NCBI GenBank assembly: GCA_030762175.1
Contig: CM060846.1
Span: 184,194,041 to 184,258,040, forward strand
Direction: 5' to 3'
DNA from: Metallyticus violacea
Taxonomy: Eukaryota; Arthropoda; Insecta; Mantodea; Metallyticidae
DNA: 64,000 nt
Below, piece after piece: positions 1 through 11,716 of the stretch; position 1 is the stretch's first letter; each line of letters begins with the position of its first letter. The notes under the pieces are model-generated. The model was not told the origin of the DNA, made no database searches, and saw nothing but the letters and a program-made list of their open reading frames with translations. The translations under genes were made by a program, and so were the position numbers.

Positions 1-1720
1 GTTTTTGATTTCAAAATTTCATATTCTGTTCTAATAAGACATTTTGTTTAAAAAAGTAAATATAATACTGAAAAGGCTGTATTGTAACAAAACATCATTT
101 TGCACGCAGTTGTTTTGCAATGAATTAATAATTTAACTTGATTTTCATGTTCAAATGTTATATTTTGTTTACAAAATAGTTCTTAATTTATATTAAAAGT
201 TAATATTATGTTTATAAAATTGTTCTGTTTTGATTTCATTACTGATATTTTTCTCAACATGCCATTTCGTTTATAAAATAGTTTTGTTTTGTTTCCAAAG
301 TTATTTTTTTCTGAACACAATTTTTTAAAGTTAAGCAGTGTATCTAGTTTTTCCAAAATTAGCATTTTATTTCTTAATATGTACTTTGGCTTATAATTAC
401 TGTTTCTTCATTTTCAAGGCTAATATTATCTATTTTATACGGATATTTTATTCCAACATGAGGTCTTTTTTGCTCAACATGACTTCTTTTAGGCAATGTG
501 AAATAGTGTAAAAGGTTTTTTCAAGTTTCATATTTATTACTTCATTACTAATATAAATTTTATTTATAAAAGTAAATCTAACAATGAGTATAGATTGTAG
601 AATAACATCCTTTTGCACAATATATATTTTTTGCAACACAAATATTGTAACTAATTATTTTTTGCTTTCAAATTTAACTCCTAATTTATAAAATAGTGAT
701 TTTTTAAAAATTAATATTTTGTTTATAAAATAGTTTTTTATTGTTTTCAAAGTTAACATTTTTATATTAGTGTTCTCTTTTGTTTTCCAAGTTAATAATT
801 TGTTTCTCAATGTGAACTTTTGTTTATAAAACAGTTCTGTTTATTTTCGAAAGTCATCTTTTTGCAGAACATATCTTTTTGTTCGAAGTTAAATAGTGTA
901 AGTAGTTTTTTAAATTTATTATTTTGTTCCTCAACATATATTTTTGTACATAACATATTTCTCTTTGTTTCTAAAAATTTGTTGTTTAGTTCTTCTACAT
1001 CCACATTTGTTTATAAAATAGTTTTTTAGTTTCCAGCGTAATCCTTTTGCACAATATAATTGGTTGCAAAGTTATACATCGCATATACTTTTTAGAGATA
1101 ATATTTGGTTTCTAAATGTAGATTTGAATTAAACAATTTGTTTCTCAACGCCTATTCTTATTTATATAATAGTATGTTATTTTAAATTTAAAAATTTAAT
1201 ATAATAATTCGTTTTATTTTTCCAACTTAATATTTTATGTATAATTTTTTTTAAAAGTTAATATATTTTCTCGACTTGTACTTTGGTTTATAAACAGTTT
1301 TTTACAAAGTAAATATTTGGTTTACAAAATCAATTCTTTTTTGGTTTCAATGTTAATATTTGTGTGATAAAACATTTTTTTTTCAAAGTTAATATTTTTT
1401 TTTCTCAAAATAAACTATTTTATAAAATATAACTTTTTTTTTCAAATTTTACTTTTAGTTTATATAACTTTTTATATAAAGTTACAAGTGCGACTAATTT
1501 ATTGTTTTCATAAGTGAATATTTTGTATGTAAAATGATTTTTGTTGACATAAATTTTCATGTAAAGTAAAATAGCATGAAAGGGAATATTTTGTTTATAT
1601 TTTTTATGGTTTTGAACGTTATTATTTTCTTATTGTTCTATTGTGAACTTTTGTTAATAAAAGTAAGCTAAGAGTCAGTTGTTTCATTATAACATCTTCT
1701 TGCACAACTTAATTCTTTAT
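1..1720. repeat. Degenerate AT-rich tandem array, left block
   Basis: The block is built from a few recurring short phrases: TTTATAAAATAG, TTTCAAAGTTAATATTTTG, TTTCTCAACATGTACTTTTG and a rarer one reading TTTTGCACAACATAA. They return in changing order with indels, so there is a repeated vocabulary but no strict period that I can fix by eye. Small open frames in it are low-complexity products of T-rich DNA and are not called as genes. The same vocabulary resumes at about 3,500 after an insertion, so this is one array split by younger DNA. A decayed satellite or expanded minisatellite is the best reading. I do not recognise the family. Confidence 0.75.
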
Positions 1721-1764
1721 TTTTTTACCTTTGTCTGGACCCATGTAATGGAGTGAGGATTTGA

Positions 1765-2956
1765 AGTAGCTGAAGAGCTAGGGAATACGGAGTTTAAGGC
1801 ATCTACAGGATGACTGGAAGCTTCAAATCTAGAAATAACATCGCGAGGAATAAAAATTATGGGAAACTATGGATATGCAGGGAATTGTAGGGACAGATTG
1901 GAAGACAAAACTCCACAAAGTAATTGCGGATTATGATCCTAAAAACGTCTTCAACACCAATGAAACGGGACTGTTTTATCGCGCACTGCCTTAAAAACCT
2001 TTCGCATTTCGAGGTGAAAAGTGCGTCGGCGGCAAAATGTCCAGGAAAAGACTAACTATACTGCTGTGTGGAAACATGTTAAGTGAAAAGGGGAAGCTAT
2101 GGTTATTGGAAAGGCCAGAAAAATCAACTGTTGCAAAAAAATAGACGTCAGCAAGCTTCCAATAAAAAGATGTGGATGGTGATTGGTCTTATGGAAAAGT
2201 ACCTCAGCTCTTTCAGTGCCACAATGAAAAAAGAAAATCGCCAAGAGCTCCTTTTTCTATGCAACGCATCATGTCACACCGAAAATTAAGTTATCAAACG
2301 TGAAATTGGGTTGGCTTCCGCCCGGTTCAACGCGCATTAGACAAACCTTGGACCAGCGGATTATTTACATATTTAAATCTCATTATAGGCGATTATTGAT
2401 GGAGTCCCTTATTCTCAGTGTTGAAGAAGCTGAAAGTGCGATTGCTCTAGCAAGGCCAGTTTCTGCCTTGGATGCAATGCTTTGGATCGGTTTGGCAGTA
2501 AGCGAAATAAAGCCTGAAAATGACACCAAATGCTTCAACAAAGTAGGGTTTTTTTTTTTTTTTTTTTTTTTTTTTGATTGATTTACTTATGGACGCTCTT
2601 TAACATCTCAGGGTATTAGCGTCCCATTCAACTCAGGGCGTGAAACGGCCGACAAATTTTGCTCAGAGGCCTCTCTTTCAGGCTTGAGGTTCTTTTTCGT
2701 GCCGTAAATGTACGACACGGGACCCACGGCTTTACTTCCCTTCCGAAGGAAGCCATACTTACGATTTTTACGCCCGAAAAAATCCATCGATCCTGGCGGG
2801 TTCGAACCCGCATTCTTGGGTGTAGAAGGAAGTATGAAAGCAGGGTTTGGAGATGATAAACAAGATGCTGCTATATTCATCGAAGCTGATAAAAAATACT
2901 GCAGCATTGCTGAATTAATCAAAATGCGCAACATTTCGTGCAGTCCAGATGACTAA
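1765..2956 (+). pseudogene. Tigger/pogo-type DDE transposase relic
   Basis: Translating across frame breaks gives a pogo/Tigger-like order. There is a stretch resembling the end of the CENP-B-type DNA-binding domain (VAEELGNTEFKASTG), then the DDE_1 catalytic start VFNTNETGLFYR (family form FNADETGLFY), then GEKCVGGK, TILLCGNM, a WLPPGSTRIRQTLDQRII block (family form LPPNTTSILQPLDQGII) and a tail KCFNKVGF. The DDE_1 domain normally cuts and pastes DNA in the nucleus. Here several stops and frameshifts are visible: a stop after RALP, a shift before the middle aspartate region, and a SINE inserted inside the KCFNKVGF segment, after which the frame resumes as GDDKQDAAIF. The first metal-binding Asp is replaced by Asn (NTNETG). 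It is dead as a gene. The family call is confident; the subfamily is not. Confidence 0.82.
2549..2836 (-). mobile_element. SINE family A copy, 5'-truncated, with 12-bp TSD
   Basis: This is a tRNA-derived SINE in minus orientation. A 27-nt poly-T at the left is its A-tail and the tRNA-like head with B box GGTTCGAACCC lies at the right. The target is duplicated as AAAGTAGGGTTT (2540-2551) and AAAGCAGGGTTT (2837-2848), one mismatch in 12. Both copies lie in the Tigger reading frame, which shows insertion after that transposase landed. The head begins at CATACTT, so the first ~23 nt carrying the A box are missing compared with the full copy at 33.5 kb. Confidence 0.88.
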
Positions 2957-3500
2957 ATTCGAAGTGATGACCTCCTGTCAACTCACTCCACTTTTACTTC
3001 GGCAACAATTTAATACATATCTGCAACTCAGAAGATGAGGAGAAAGCAAAGAAAAAAAAAAAGATTAAAATAAAGATGTTTCCAAGAAAATTAATACCCA
3101 TGAAGAAGCGATCGCATGCATAAACCAAGTTATGCTATTTGCATCACACGTAAATCCACTCAAGTTATTGGAGCTATTATATAGTTCCAAAAATTGCATA
3201 GAAAAAACAATTGTGAATAAAAAAAAAAATAAAAAAGGCTTCTCTGCTTTATACGCGGCGAAAAAAAAAAAAGTGAAATATGAGGCAATTAAACATAGGA
3301 ATAATAATGTAAGAACATAAACAGTACAGTATAATAAAGTACGCATGTTCTATACGTTACGTTAGTGTTAATTAATGTAATGATGTAGTGTTCTATCGTA
3401 CAATATACAGCAAGTGAAGAAAATCTACTATCCTGGAGTAAAGGTACGTAAATACGTACATAATTACAAATTCATAATCATGGTGGATGGTCATTTATAA
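2957..3500. other. 3' remainder of the Tigger relic, no gene
   Basis: This AT-rich stretch follows the transposase stop. It contains A-rich runs and a CAGTACAGTATAATAAAGTA-like segment near 3,321 of the kind seen in pogo/Tigger 3' regions. I could not find a matching terminal inverted repeat at about 1,720, so the outer edges of the element are undefined. No coding region is supported. Confidence 0.35.
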
Positions 3501-4290
3501 AATGTATGTAGATTTTGTGTAATCAAAAACTTGTCCAGTTTGGAAAATTATTTTGGTTCCATGGGATTTCACTTTGGGCAAATATTACTGTAATCTGTTT
3601 GTCAATATGCATTTTTTTTTTGGTTTTCAAGTTATTATTTTTTGCACAACATAACTTATGCAGCAAAGTTAAATAGTATAAATAGTTAGTGATTTTCAAA
3701 AGATAAAATTTGTTTCTCAAATACACTCAAAATCATTTTGTTGCTCGACATGCACACTTTTTTTTTGACAAATAGTTTTTTTTCAACGTTATCTTTTCCC
3801 ACAAAATAACATTCTTTTTACAAAATTAAATATTGTTAAATAGCGTTTTTCAAAATAATATCTTGTTTCTAAACATGTACTCAAGTTAATAATTTGTTTC
3901 TTAACATGAACTTTTGAATATAAAATGATTCTTTTTAAAGTTAACATGTTATTTATAAAATGGTTTATTTTTGTTTCAAAGTTAATATTTTGTTTAAGAT
4001 TTTTTTGTTTTTCAAAGTGAATATTTTTCTCAACAGGTACGTTTGTTTATAAAATAGTGTTTTCCAAAGTAAATACTTAGTTTGTAAAATAGTAGTTTTT
4101 TGGTTTCAAAGTTAAAATTTTGTGTATAAAACAGCCCTTTTTGTTTCCAAAACTAACATTTTGTTTCTCAACATGTTTTCAAAGGTAACATTTTCTTTCT
4201 CAACGTGCACTTTTCTTTAACAAACAGTATTTTTTCTAAGTTAATATTTCTTTATAATATCAACTTTTATAGTAGTAAATATAACAGTTA
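3501..4290. repeat. Degenerate AT-rich tandem array, middle block
   Basis: This continues the vocabulary of the first 1.7 kb (TTTCTCAACATG, TTCAAAGTTAATATTTTG, TATAAAATAG, CACAACATAACTT). The array therefore predates the Tigger insertion that separates the two blocks. No gene is supported. Confidence 0.72.
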
Positions 4291-4612
4291 CAGGAGGGAA
4301 CGTAGGCTTTCACGGCCCGAGTCATAGATATCACTAGAGGTATCTTCCGCGTTGTTATGCCGTGGTCTGTTGGAGCTAGTAGTTCCTAACCTTCGTCCAC
4401 AATTGCGGCGGACATCTTCAATGGTGTGGACGAAGTCTCCTTGGAGAAGGTATCACTGCGTCTGATGCGTTGGCCATTAGTATTGCTCTATTTGCATTGT
4501 GGGCAACCTCCAGTTGTGGACGAAAAGTCTGGAACTCCTAACTCCAGCATACCACGGCATAACAGCCCGGAAGATACTTCTAGTGTTATAACGGATAAAT
4601 TTCTTATTTAGA
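4290..4612. repeat. GC-richer foldback unit in the AT-rich array
   Basis: A ~320-bp island of very different composition sits inside the T-rich array. Two arms of about 80 bp, near 4,325-4,405 and 4,510-4,590, are reverse complements with roughly ten mismatches. Both contain TATCTTCCG, GTTATGCCGTGG and TTCGTCCACAA in the same order. The centre (about 4,406-4,509) is single copy and holds a second short inversion, CTTCGTCCAC with GTGGACGAAG. The right arm can be read as a proline/serine-rich tail (RPRHNSPEDTSS-like) of the sort I associate with Penelope-like element C-termini, so two inverted 3' ends of such an element are possible. A foldback MITE is the alternative. I saw no clear target duplication. 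Confidence 0.6.
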
Positions 4613-7600
4613 TTGTAACATAGATAGCATCTTTTTGCAAATCAAGATTTAATTTTTTTAAAGTAAAATATTGTAATTCGTTTTTGTCTTCAAAGTTAAT
4701 ATTTTGCTTAAAAATACTCAATTTATTTTTTGAATGTTAATGTTGTGTTTTTAATCATGTACTTTTGTTTATAAATGTTCGTTTGTTTTCCAAAGGTATT
4801 TTTTGTACAGAACATAACTTTTTTCATACTTAAATAGTGTAACTACTTGGTTTGTTTGAAAAGTTAATATTTTTTTTCTCAACCTGTACTCAAAGTTTTT
4901 ATTTTATTACTCAACATATAATTTTGTTTATAAATTAGTTTTTTAAACTTTGTTAGCAGAATATGATTTTTTGCAAAGTAAAATATTGCACATAGATTTT
5001 AAATATAATATGTTATTTCTAAATATACACTCAACGCAAATTATGCGTTTCTAAACGTGTACTATTGTTCATAAAATAGTATTTTTGTTTCAAATTTAAT
5101 ATTTTGTTTATATACTAGTTCTTATTTGTTTTCAAGTTAAGGTTTTGGTAATAAAATGGTACTTTTTGCTTTCCAAAATTAATATTTCTTTCTCAATATG
5201 TACTTCAGTTTATAAAATAGTTATTTCAAAGTTAATATTTCGTTTATAAAGTAGTATTTTTTTAGTATTAATGTTAATATTTTATTCATAAAATAGATTT
5301 TTTTTGTTTTCAAAGTTAATATTTTGTTTCTCAAAATGAATTTTTGCTTATAAAATACTTGTTTTTTGTTTTCCAAAAATTATCTTCTTTGTAATGTTTT
5401 ATTTTGGAAAGTTAAATAGTATATTTAGTTCTTTGTTTTCTAAGTTAATATTTTGTTATAAAATAATAAATTTTTATTTTGAAAGTTAATTACTGGTTTC
5501 CAAACATGTACTTTCAATGATAAAATAGATTATTTTCAAAGTTAACATTAATTAAAATGTTCTTTATACAATTAAATCTAATAGTGAGGAAAAAGTTTAT
5601 GTTGTAATATAGCATCATTTTGCATGCACTTTTTTGCAAAGTATAAATATTGTAACTAGTTTTTCTTGTTCAAATAAAATATTTTGTATATAAAATAGTT
5701 CTTTTTTGTTTTCAAACTTAATATTTTGTTTATATATTTGTTTTTAACATTAACCTTTTCACTCTCAACATGTACTTTTCTTTATAAAATAGTTTTGTTT
5801 TATTTTCAAAGTTATCTTTGCCCACTACCTTTTTTGGGGGCGGGGAATTTAAATAGTATAACTGGTTTTTTCAAAGTTAATATTTGGTTATTGTTCATAT
5901 ACCTTTATTTATTATTTTTTCTTAGCTAGTATTTTGTTTATAATAAATATATTTTTTTCTTTTGTTTTAAGCGTTAATATTTTTTCTCAACATGTACTTT
6001 TGTTCATAAAATAGCTTTTTAGTTCCTAAATGTATTATTTTGTTTATAAATAGCTTATACCCAATGTTAGAAATGAGTTTTCAAAATGTCTTTTTCTTTA
6101 TAAAATAGTTATTTTTTGTTGATAAATTTATCCACGTACATATACCTTTGGTAGCAAAGTTAAAGTGTAAATGTTTTTTTAAAGGTAATATTTTCTCAAC
6201 GTGTTCTTTGATATATAAAATGGTTTTTCCAAAGATATTTTTTCTTTATAAAATAGTTTTGTTTCAAAATTAATATTTTGTTTATAAAATAGTTCTTTCA
6301 AAGTTAATCTTTTCCTCAAAATGTAGTTTTTTATAAATAAGTATTTTCTAAAATAATATTTTGTTTATAAAATAATAGTTTTTAATTCAAAATTAATAAT
6401 TTGAATATTAAATAAACATTTTTTATTGAAAACCTACATTTTGTTTCTTAACATGTCCTCGAAGTTCATATTTTGTTTCTCAGAATGTACTTTTGTTTAA
6501 ATAATAGTAATTTTTGTTTTCTAAGTTAATGTTTTATATTAAGAAATTTTTTTTTTTGTAATGGTAAATTTAAGAGTTAAAATTTTATTTCGATTGTAAA
6601 ATAGCTCCTTTTTCACAACATAATTCTTAATTTTTTTGCAAAGTAAAATAATGTAGGTAGTTTTCTGTTTTCAAAGCTAATATTTTGTTTAAAAGTAATT
6701 GTATTTATTGTTTTCAACGTTTATATTTTGTTTATAATCACGTATTTTTGTTTGTAAAGTAATTTTTTGGTTTTCTAAGTTATCTTTTTGCCCAAAATTA
6801 TATTTTACACAGTTAAATAGTGTAACTGTTTGGTTTTTTGAAAAGTTAATATTTTTTCCTCAACGTGTACTCGAAGTTATTATTTGGTTTCTCAAAATGT
6901 ATTTTTTTAAATAGTATTTTTTTTCAAAAGTAATGTTTTGTTTATAAAATATTTTCTGTTGTTTTCAAGTTAATTTTTATTTATAAAATAGTTCCTTTTT
7001 GTTTTTCAAGTTAACGCATTTTCTCAAGTGTACTTTTACTTCAAAAGATTTTCCCAAAGTTAATATTTTTTTGTATAAAAAGTTCTTTTTAGTTTTCAAA
7101 GATATATTTGGTTTCTCAAAATGAAGTTTTGTTCATAATTTGTTTTTATTTTCAAATTTATCTTTTTGCACAACATAAGTTTTTTTGCTTATCCACAGTT
7201 TAGTTTAACCACAGTTTTTTAAACTTACATTTTTCTTTAAAATATTTTCAGTTTGTTTGTTTCTGAACATGTACTTTGATTTATTAAATAGTTTCTTTTT
7301 GCTTCAAAGTTAATATTTAATGTGTACATTAGTTATGTTTGAAATGGAATACTTTGTTTTTCAACATGCACCTTTGTTTACAATTTTTTTATTTTCAAAG
7401 TTATCTTTTCCACAACGTAGCATTTTTTCCAAAGTTAAATAAAGCCGCTAGTTTTTTGTTTTCGATGCTAATATATTTTTTATAAAATAATTCTCTTTTA
7501 TTTTTAAGGTTTATATTTCATTTCCCAACATGTATTTTTGTTAATAAAAACAAAAAATTCCTTCTTTTTATACAATACAACTATTATTTTGCAAAATTAA

Positions 7601-7690
7601 ATAGTTAACCAGTTTATTTGATTCCAAAGTAAGTATTTTGGTTTTCAACATGTTATTTTGGTGATATTATTTATTGTTTTCCTTGCAGCG
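4613..7690. repeat. Degenerate AT-rich tandem array, right block
   Basis: This is the longest block of the array, with the same phrases as the left blocks and occasional higher-order runs. One run goes TTTTTGCACAACAT, AAAGTTAAATAGTGTAACTAG, TTAATATTTTG, TTTCTCAACATG, TTTTGTTTATAAAATAG. It fades out near 7,690. Open frames here are T-rich artefacts. No gene or promoter is supported. Confidence 0.75.
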
Positions 7691-8735
7691 TAATTACTAT
7701 TTTATCATTACATATTTTTTCAATGTTTAATTCTAAATATCATTGTGAAAAAATTTACAATATTTGTTATTTATCTACCAGAATGTTCTTAATATAGTTT
7801 AGCCACCTAAGCATATACTTGCGTATTAGGCTCATGGTTTTACCACCACTATTGTAGTTAAAATTATTTTTTATGTTATCATTCAACTCATGTTTAGTTC
7901 AACCACCGAACGTTTACGTCCTCCAACATAATAACAGTTATATTTTTCACATAACCCCAAACTAGTTTACATTTACGCCTTCAAATTTTCCCTATCACGC
8001 GCCGCACCAACTTCGCTACCATATTAGTTCAAATTTACGCCACTAATGTTACATAAAATAAACATTTTTTTTCAAAATATATTTATATCCACTCCCTGCA
8101 CCACCATATTTGTTTGTAAATACCCCACCATAACATATAAACAGTAATATTGCACAATCACAATGGTAAATGTAATATAACTATCCATTAATAACCAAAT
8201 AATATTACCAACTCAAATTATAAATTACCACAACATTAGTTAAAACAACAATATTAAAATATCTAAAATTTAAATATGCCCACCTAATAGGAAGTCTGCT
8301 TTTTATAAGGGCATTGGGTATCTTCCGTATTAAAACCACGACATTAGCACAACATTATACCACCATAAAACATTTATATTACGTAAAATAAAAGGCAGTA
8401 TATTTTTCCAAAATATAACATTTAAAGCAACTCCCTTTCCTATCCATGAAGACACCATTTACCTACCATGTAATTTATAGAAATAATGGGCCATAAATGA
8501 CCTAATACGACTTTTTACTTAATTTTTGAAAAATAATATATGGTTATGTTCAATATTTACCACTAATTCGTTAAAATATTTATGTATGTTTTGGAAATTA
8601 TTAATCATGTTTTACCTGTACCTCGCCAACACCCCCCACCGCACACACCAGGCAAGCACATTTTATTTGTTTTTTAAATAATTTAAACACAAGAAAGCAT
8701 ACGTGTACTTGACAATTAATAAGTGTAGACAATTA
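7691..8735. other. AT-rich low-complexity DNA, no gene
   Basis: Composition shifts from T-rich to mixed A/C-rich on this strand. Phrases such as TTAGTTCAA(A/C), TTTACG(C/T)C and ACCACCATA recur. This may be another decayed repeat or the worn edge of the preceding array. I see no coding potential or RNA gene. Confidence 0.4.
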
Positions 8736-9870
8736 CCCGGATGTTTGTGGTAAAACATGTTTCAGCCTGTCAGCAATAACTTTGACTGCTTCCCGAAAAT
8801 GTAACTTGCTTGGTGACGTCATATGGCATTGAGACACATCTGCGTGCACAAACTTGCTTTGCAAAGTGCATCACCAGAATCTAGCGGAACAGACAACATG
8901 ATTCACGGTTAACTGGTTCAAAGCTGACAAACAAAAACCTGATAGTTTGGGTGTGGACATGTTCCAGTCTGTCAGAAATAATCTTGACTACTTATCGGAT
9001 TTTTGCGGTAAAAGGTTTCAACCTGCGCAGTATAACAGACTTACTTTTCACTGCACAGTCAGTGGCCTCTTGGACGTGGCCGTGTCAACATGTACACTAC
9101 TGCCGAGGCGGCCTTCGCCGATTACACCCCAGCATCTTCGCCTATCTTATTTGTATGTACAATCTACATTATTACCGCCAGCTCCGTCGCTACTCTTAGG
9201 CGACCTTCGTTGATTACACATAGCCTATCATCTCTTTTAAAAACCTGATCACCACAAGTATGTACTTGCACAAAAAAATAACAAAAAAAAAAAATAAATA
9301 AATAAAATAACAAACAAAATTGAAAATTTCCCCGCGGCGCACAGTTTATGATTTTCTAGGTCTTAAAAATACATTTACAGCGCGCTCAATTTATCTCTTG
9401 GCTGGCTATCAAACATTTTGGCTAGAGATAATACATACAACATTGCATATACTCACCACATGTATATAATTAGCACGATAAAATGTGCATGTAAAAGAGA
9501 GTACTCAATTACACTTATTTTTACTGTACCACACTTGCTACTTCAATTACGTCGTAACTACATCTATCGAGGCGGCCTTCGTATGTACTTGTACAAAAAA
9601 GGGGGGGGAAAGGGGAGAAATTAAAAATATAGACCCACGGTGGGTGAGTGATATTTTTGCATTTCCAAAAATTAGGCGTTTACGGTGCGATCATTTTATC
9701 TCTTTACCGCTTTTCAAATTTTTTTGCCGGCTTTCATTCTATTTGGCCCCGCAAAACGATAAACGCCTGCCGCGGAATAACAATACTTGCGTACCTATGC
9801 GTGCATATTTAATAAATAATTTAAATAAAGCAATTAAAAGTGCTTTACTATTACACATACGGGATTGATC
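8736..9870. repeat. Block of diverged direct repeats
   Basis: Two segments recur with drift. CGGAT-TTTG-GGTAAAA-TTTCA-CCTG appears near 8,739 and 8,998, and ACATGTT(T/C)CAG(C/T)CTGTCAG appears near 8,755 and 8,957. A second pair shares GAGGCGGCCTTCG and GTATGTACTTG(C/T)ACAAAAAA (about 9,107-9,275 and 9,569-9,605), followed by related sequence ending in ATTTTATCTCTT-like phrases near 9,390 and 9,700. The two frames of ~80-130 codons here have no recognisable domain and I treat them as chance. A decayed tandem element or a pair of old terminal repeats would fit. Confidence 0.45.
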
Positions 9871-10285
9871 GTTTTCATCTGTATTTTTCTTATGTATGTT
9901 AGGAAAAGTGTTCTTTTCAACGGTCAGTACGCAATGATATAACTTATTGCTATTTTAGGATAATGGGCACCTTCGTTAATTTACTTCCGTTGTTTGCCCA
10001 TCTAATAGGTGGAAAATGTAAGTAAGAATGCTTAGAAAGTCACAACAATTGTTGTTAAACATAAATAATTTTTACCATGTGTGTATATAAAGAAAAAGTT
10101 TTTTTTTTTCAAATTAACAGAGAAACAAAGTTGTTAAAAAATCAGTTAGTAATAAATTAATAAAATCATAATAGTTAAGTTACAGACGATATGAATTATC
10201 AAACACACTTGTTCCTTTGCGAAAACGTAAAACCCAAAATAATTAATGTAACATAGGTCTTATCTCATGTGATTATATATTTTTC
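9871..10285. other. No feature seen
   Basis: This is AT-rich unique-looking sequence between the 9-kb repeat block and the SINE A pair. Nothing supports a gene or RNA. Confidence 0.4.
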
Positions 10286-10385
10286 TGGTTTTTACGGGCC
10301 TTATTTAACGCCTCAAGTCATCAGCGTCCCATTCAATTCAAGACCGATAAATTTTGCTAGGAGGTCTCTTATTTCAGGCTTGAGG
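10286..10385 (-). mobile_element. SINE family A, 3' fragment, inverted
   Basis: The fragment matches the 3' half of SINE A in minus orientation: TCATCAGCGTCCCATTCAA, then AATTTTGCT..GAGG, then TTTCAGGCTTGAGG. It stops abruptly at 10,385, where a plus-strand copy begins. The two form a head-to-head junction without a spacer. Confidence 0.72.
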
Positions 10386-10598
10386 TAGACCTAAGATCGC
10401 ACGTTCAACCCGGCCATGTCCCTGGATTTTTTCGGGAGTAAAAATCCTAAGTGTGGCTTCCTTCGGAAGGGAAGTAAACCTTGGCTCCCGTGACGTAGAT
10501 TTACGGCACGTAAAAGAAACTCCTGCCTGAAAGAAAAGGCCTCTGAGAAAATTTTATCGCCCGTTTTATGCCCTGAATTGAATGGGATGCTGATGACC
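10386..10598 (+). mobile_element. SINE family A, plus-strand copy split by a hAT
   Basis: The copy begins at TAGACCTAAGATCG, so it lacks the A-box half of the tRNA head. It runs through the family landmarks GGCTTCCTTCGGAAGGGAAG and ACGGCACG and breaks at GCTGATGACC. Its missing 3' end (TGAAATATTAAAGTGTCC then AATAAA-rich tail) is found 3.5 kb away at 14,123-14,160, beyond the hAT element. Confidence 0.82.
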
Positions 10599-11682
10599 GA
10601 AGCGGCAATCGGGGAGAGAGGGCTACGGATGTTCTGCAAACTTTTTGTCTTATCGCCTGATTATCTTTCCTTTAAGTATTAAAAATTTAGCGGAAATACG
10701 CACTAAATATCACGCGTCAAAATAACCGCTTCGTGCAACGCCAAAGCAAGTAGTGGAGAGTCGCGTAACAGCTGTAGCATGTGCTGTGCGAAAGGGCAGC
10801 AGGGGTATATTTTTGTAGGTCATTAACACTGAGGTATGATTCTCCCGCTTGCTTCGCGCATTCGTCAGTCTGGCCGCCTCACTCAGTCTGTGTAGTTATG
10901 TCTCTAGAGTAACAGAGTAACGTTAATATGTAGTCAATAGGAAATGATATTTATTGTATAATCACGCCGTGGAAAATTCAATTTTAAAAAGAAAAGGTTG
11001 CATCACTGCTTGAAGCTTCTCCGTTTGTCACATGTTCTGTTTCTTGTCATTGTTTGTGTTTTGCCAACGTCAAATCTTAACCTAAAACTCAACTTAGGCA
11101 GACACGAGTCATACATATTTTTATTTGTTTTCTTTTATAAAGTTTTGTTATGGTTTCATAAGTGCTGTTGTTGGTTATTTAATCATCAACATATTCTTAG
11201 GTGCAAACATTGTGATTTGAGGAGAATGAAGCGTTCTGCGGGGAAAAAAAGTTTGACATTTTTTTGCTAAAAGACAGAAAATGGTTGGAACAAGCGACTC
11301 AGAATAATTCTACTCCGCCGCCATTGTAGATATTGTTTCCGCAACTAGTGCAAAAGAGTCTGTTTTATTAAATAATGCAGCAGAAGTTGCATCTGTCTGC
11401 ATGTAATCTGTAAGTATTCAAAATCAGCTTCAAGCTAGAGATTCGTTTCATGGATGCAAGCAGCGTTAGACTTTTTCAAAGATGGTCCACATAGTCGAAA
11501 CAAACAAATATCCAGACAGAAAAGGAAGAAAGTTCAGGAGTATATGGTTCTAAGCACATATGTTGCTTGAATATAGCATTGCAGGAGACTAAGCTTTTGT
11601 TTTCCTTTTCGATTGTTTGGTAGCGGAGGTTGTTGTGATCATTGATGAGACGGTTTTAAAAACTGAAAAAAGCAGTCCAAAC

Positions 11683-11685
<3 letters not shown>

Positions 11686-11715
<30 letters not shown>
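11686..11715. repeat. Poly-A run, 30 nt
   Basis: An uninterrupted A run sits inside the hAT relic. It could be the tail of a small insertion or an expanded homopolymer. No target duplication was recognised around it. Confidence 0.9.

Positions 11716-11716
<1 letters not shown>

Noticed and set aside
2608..2956. Open frames on both strands over SINE A copies (2.6, 10.4, 33.6 and 41.2 kb)
   Set aside because: The SINE is non-coding. Similar frames recur at each copy only because the sequence is repeated.
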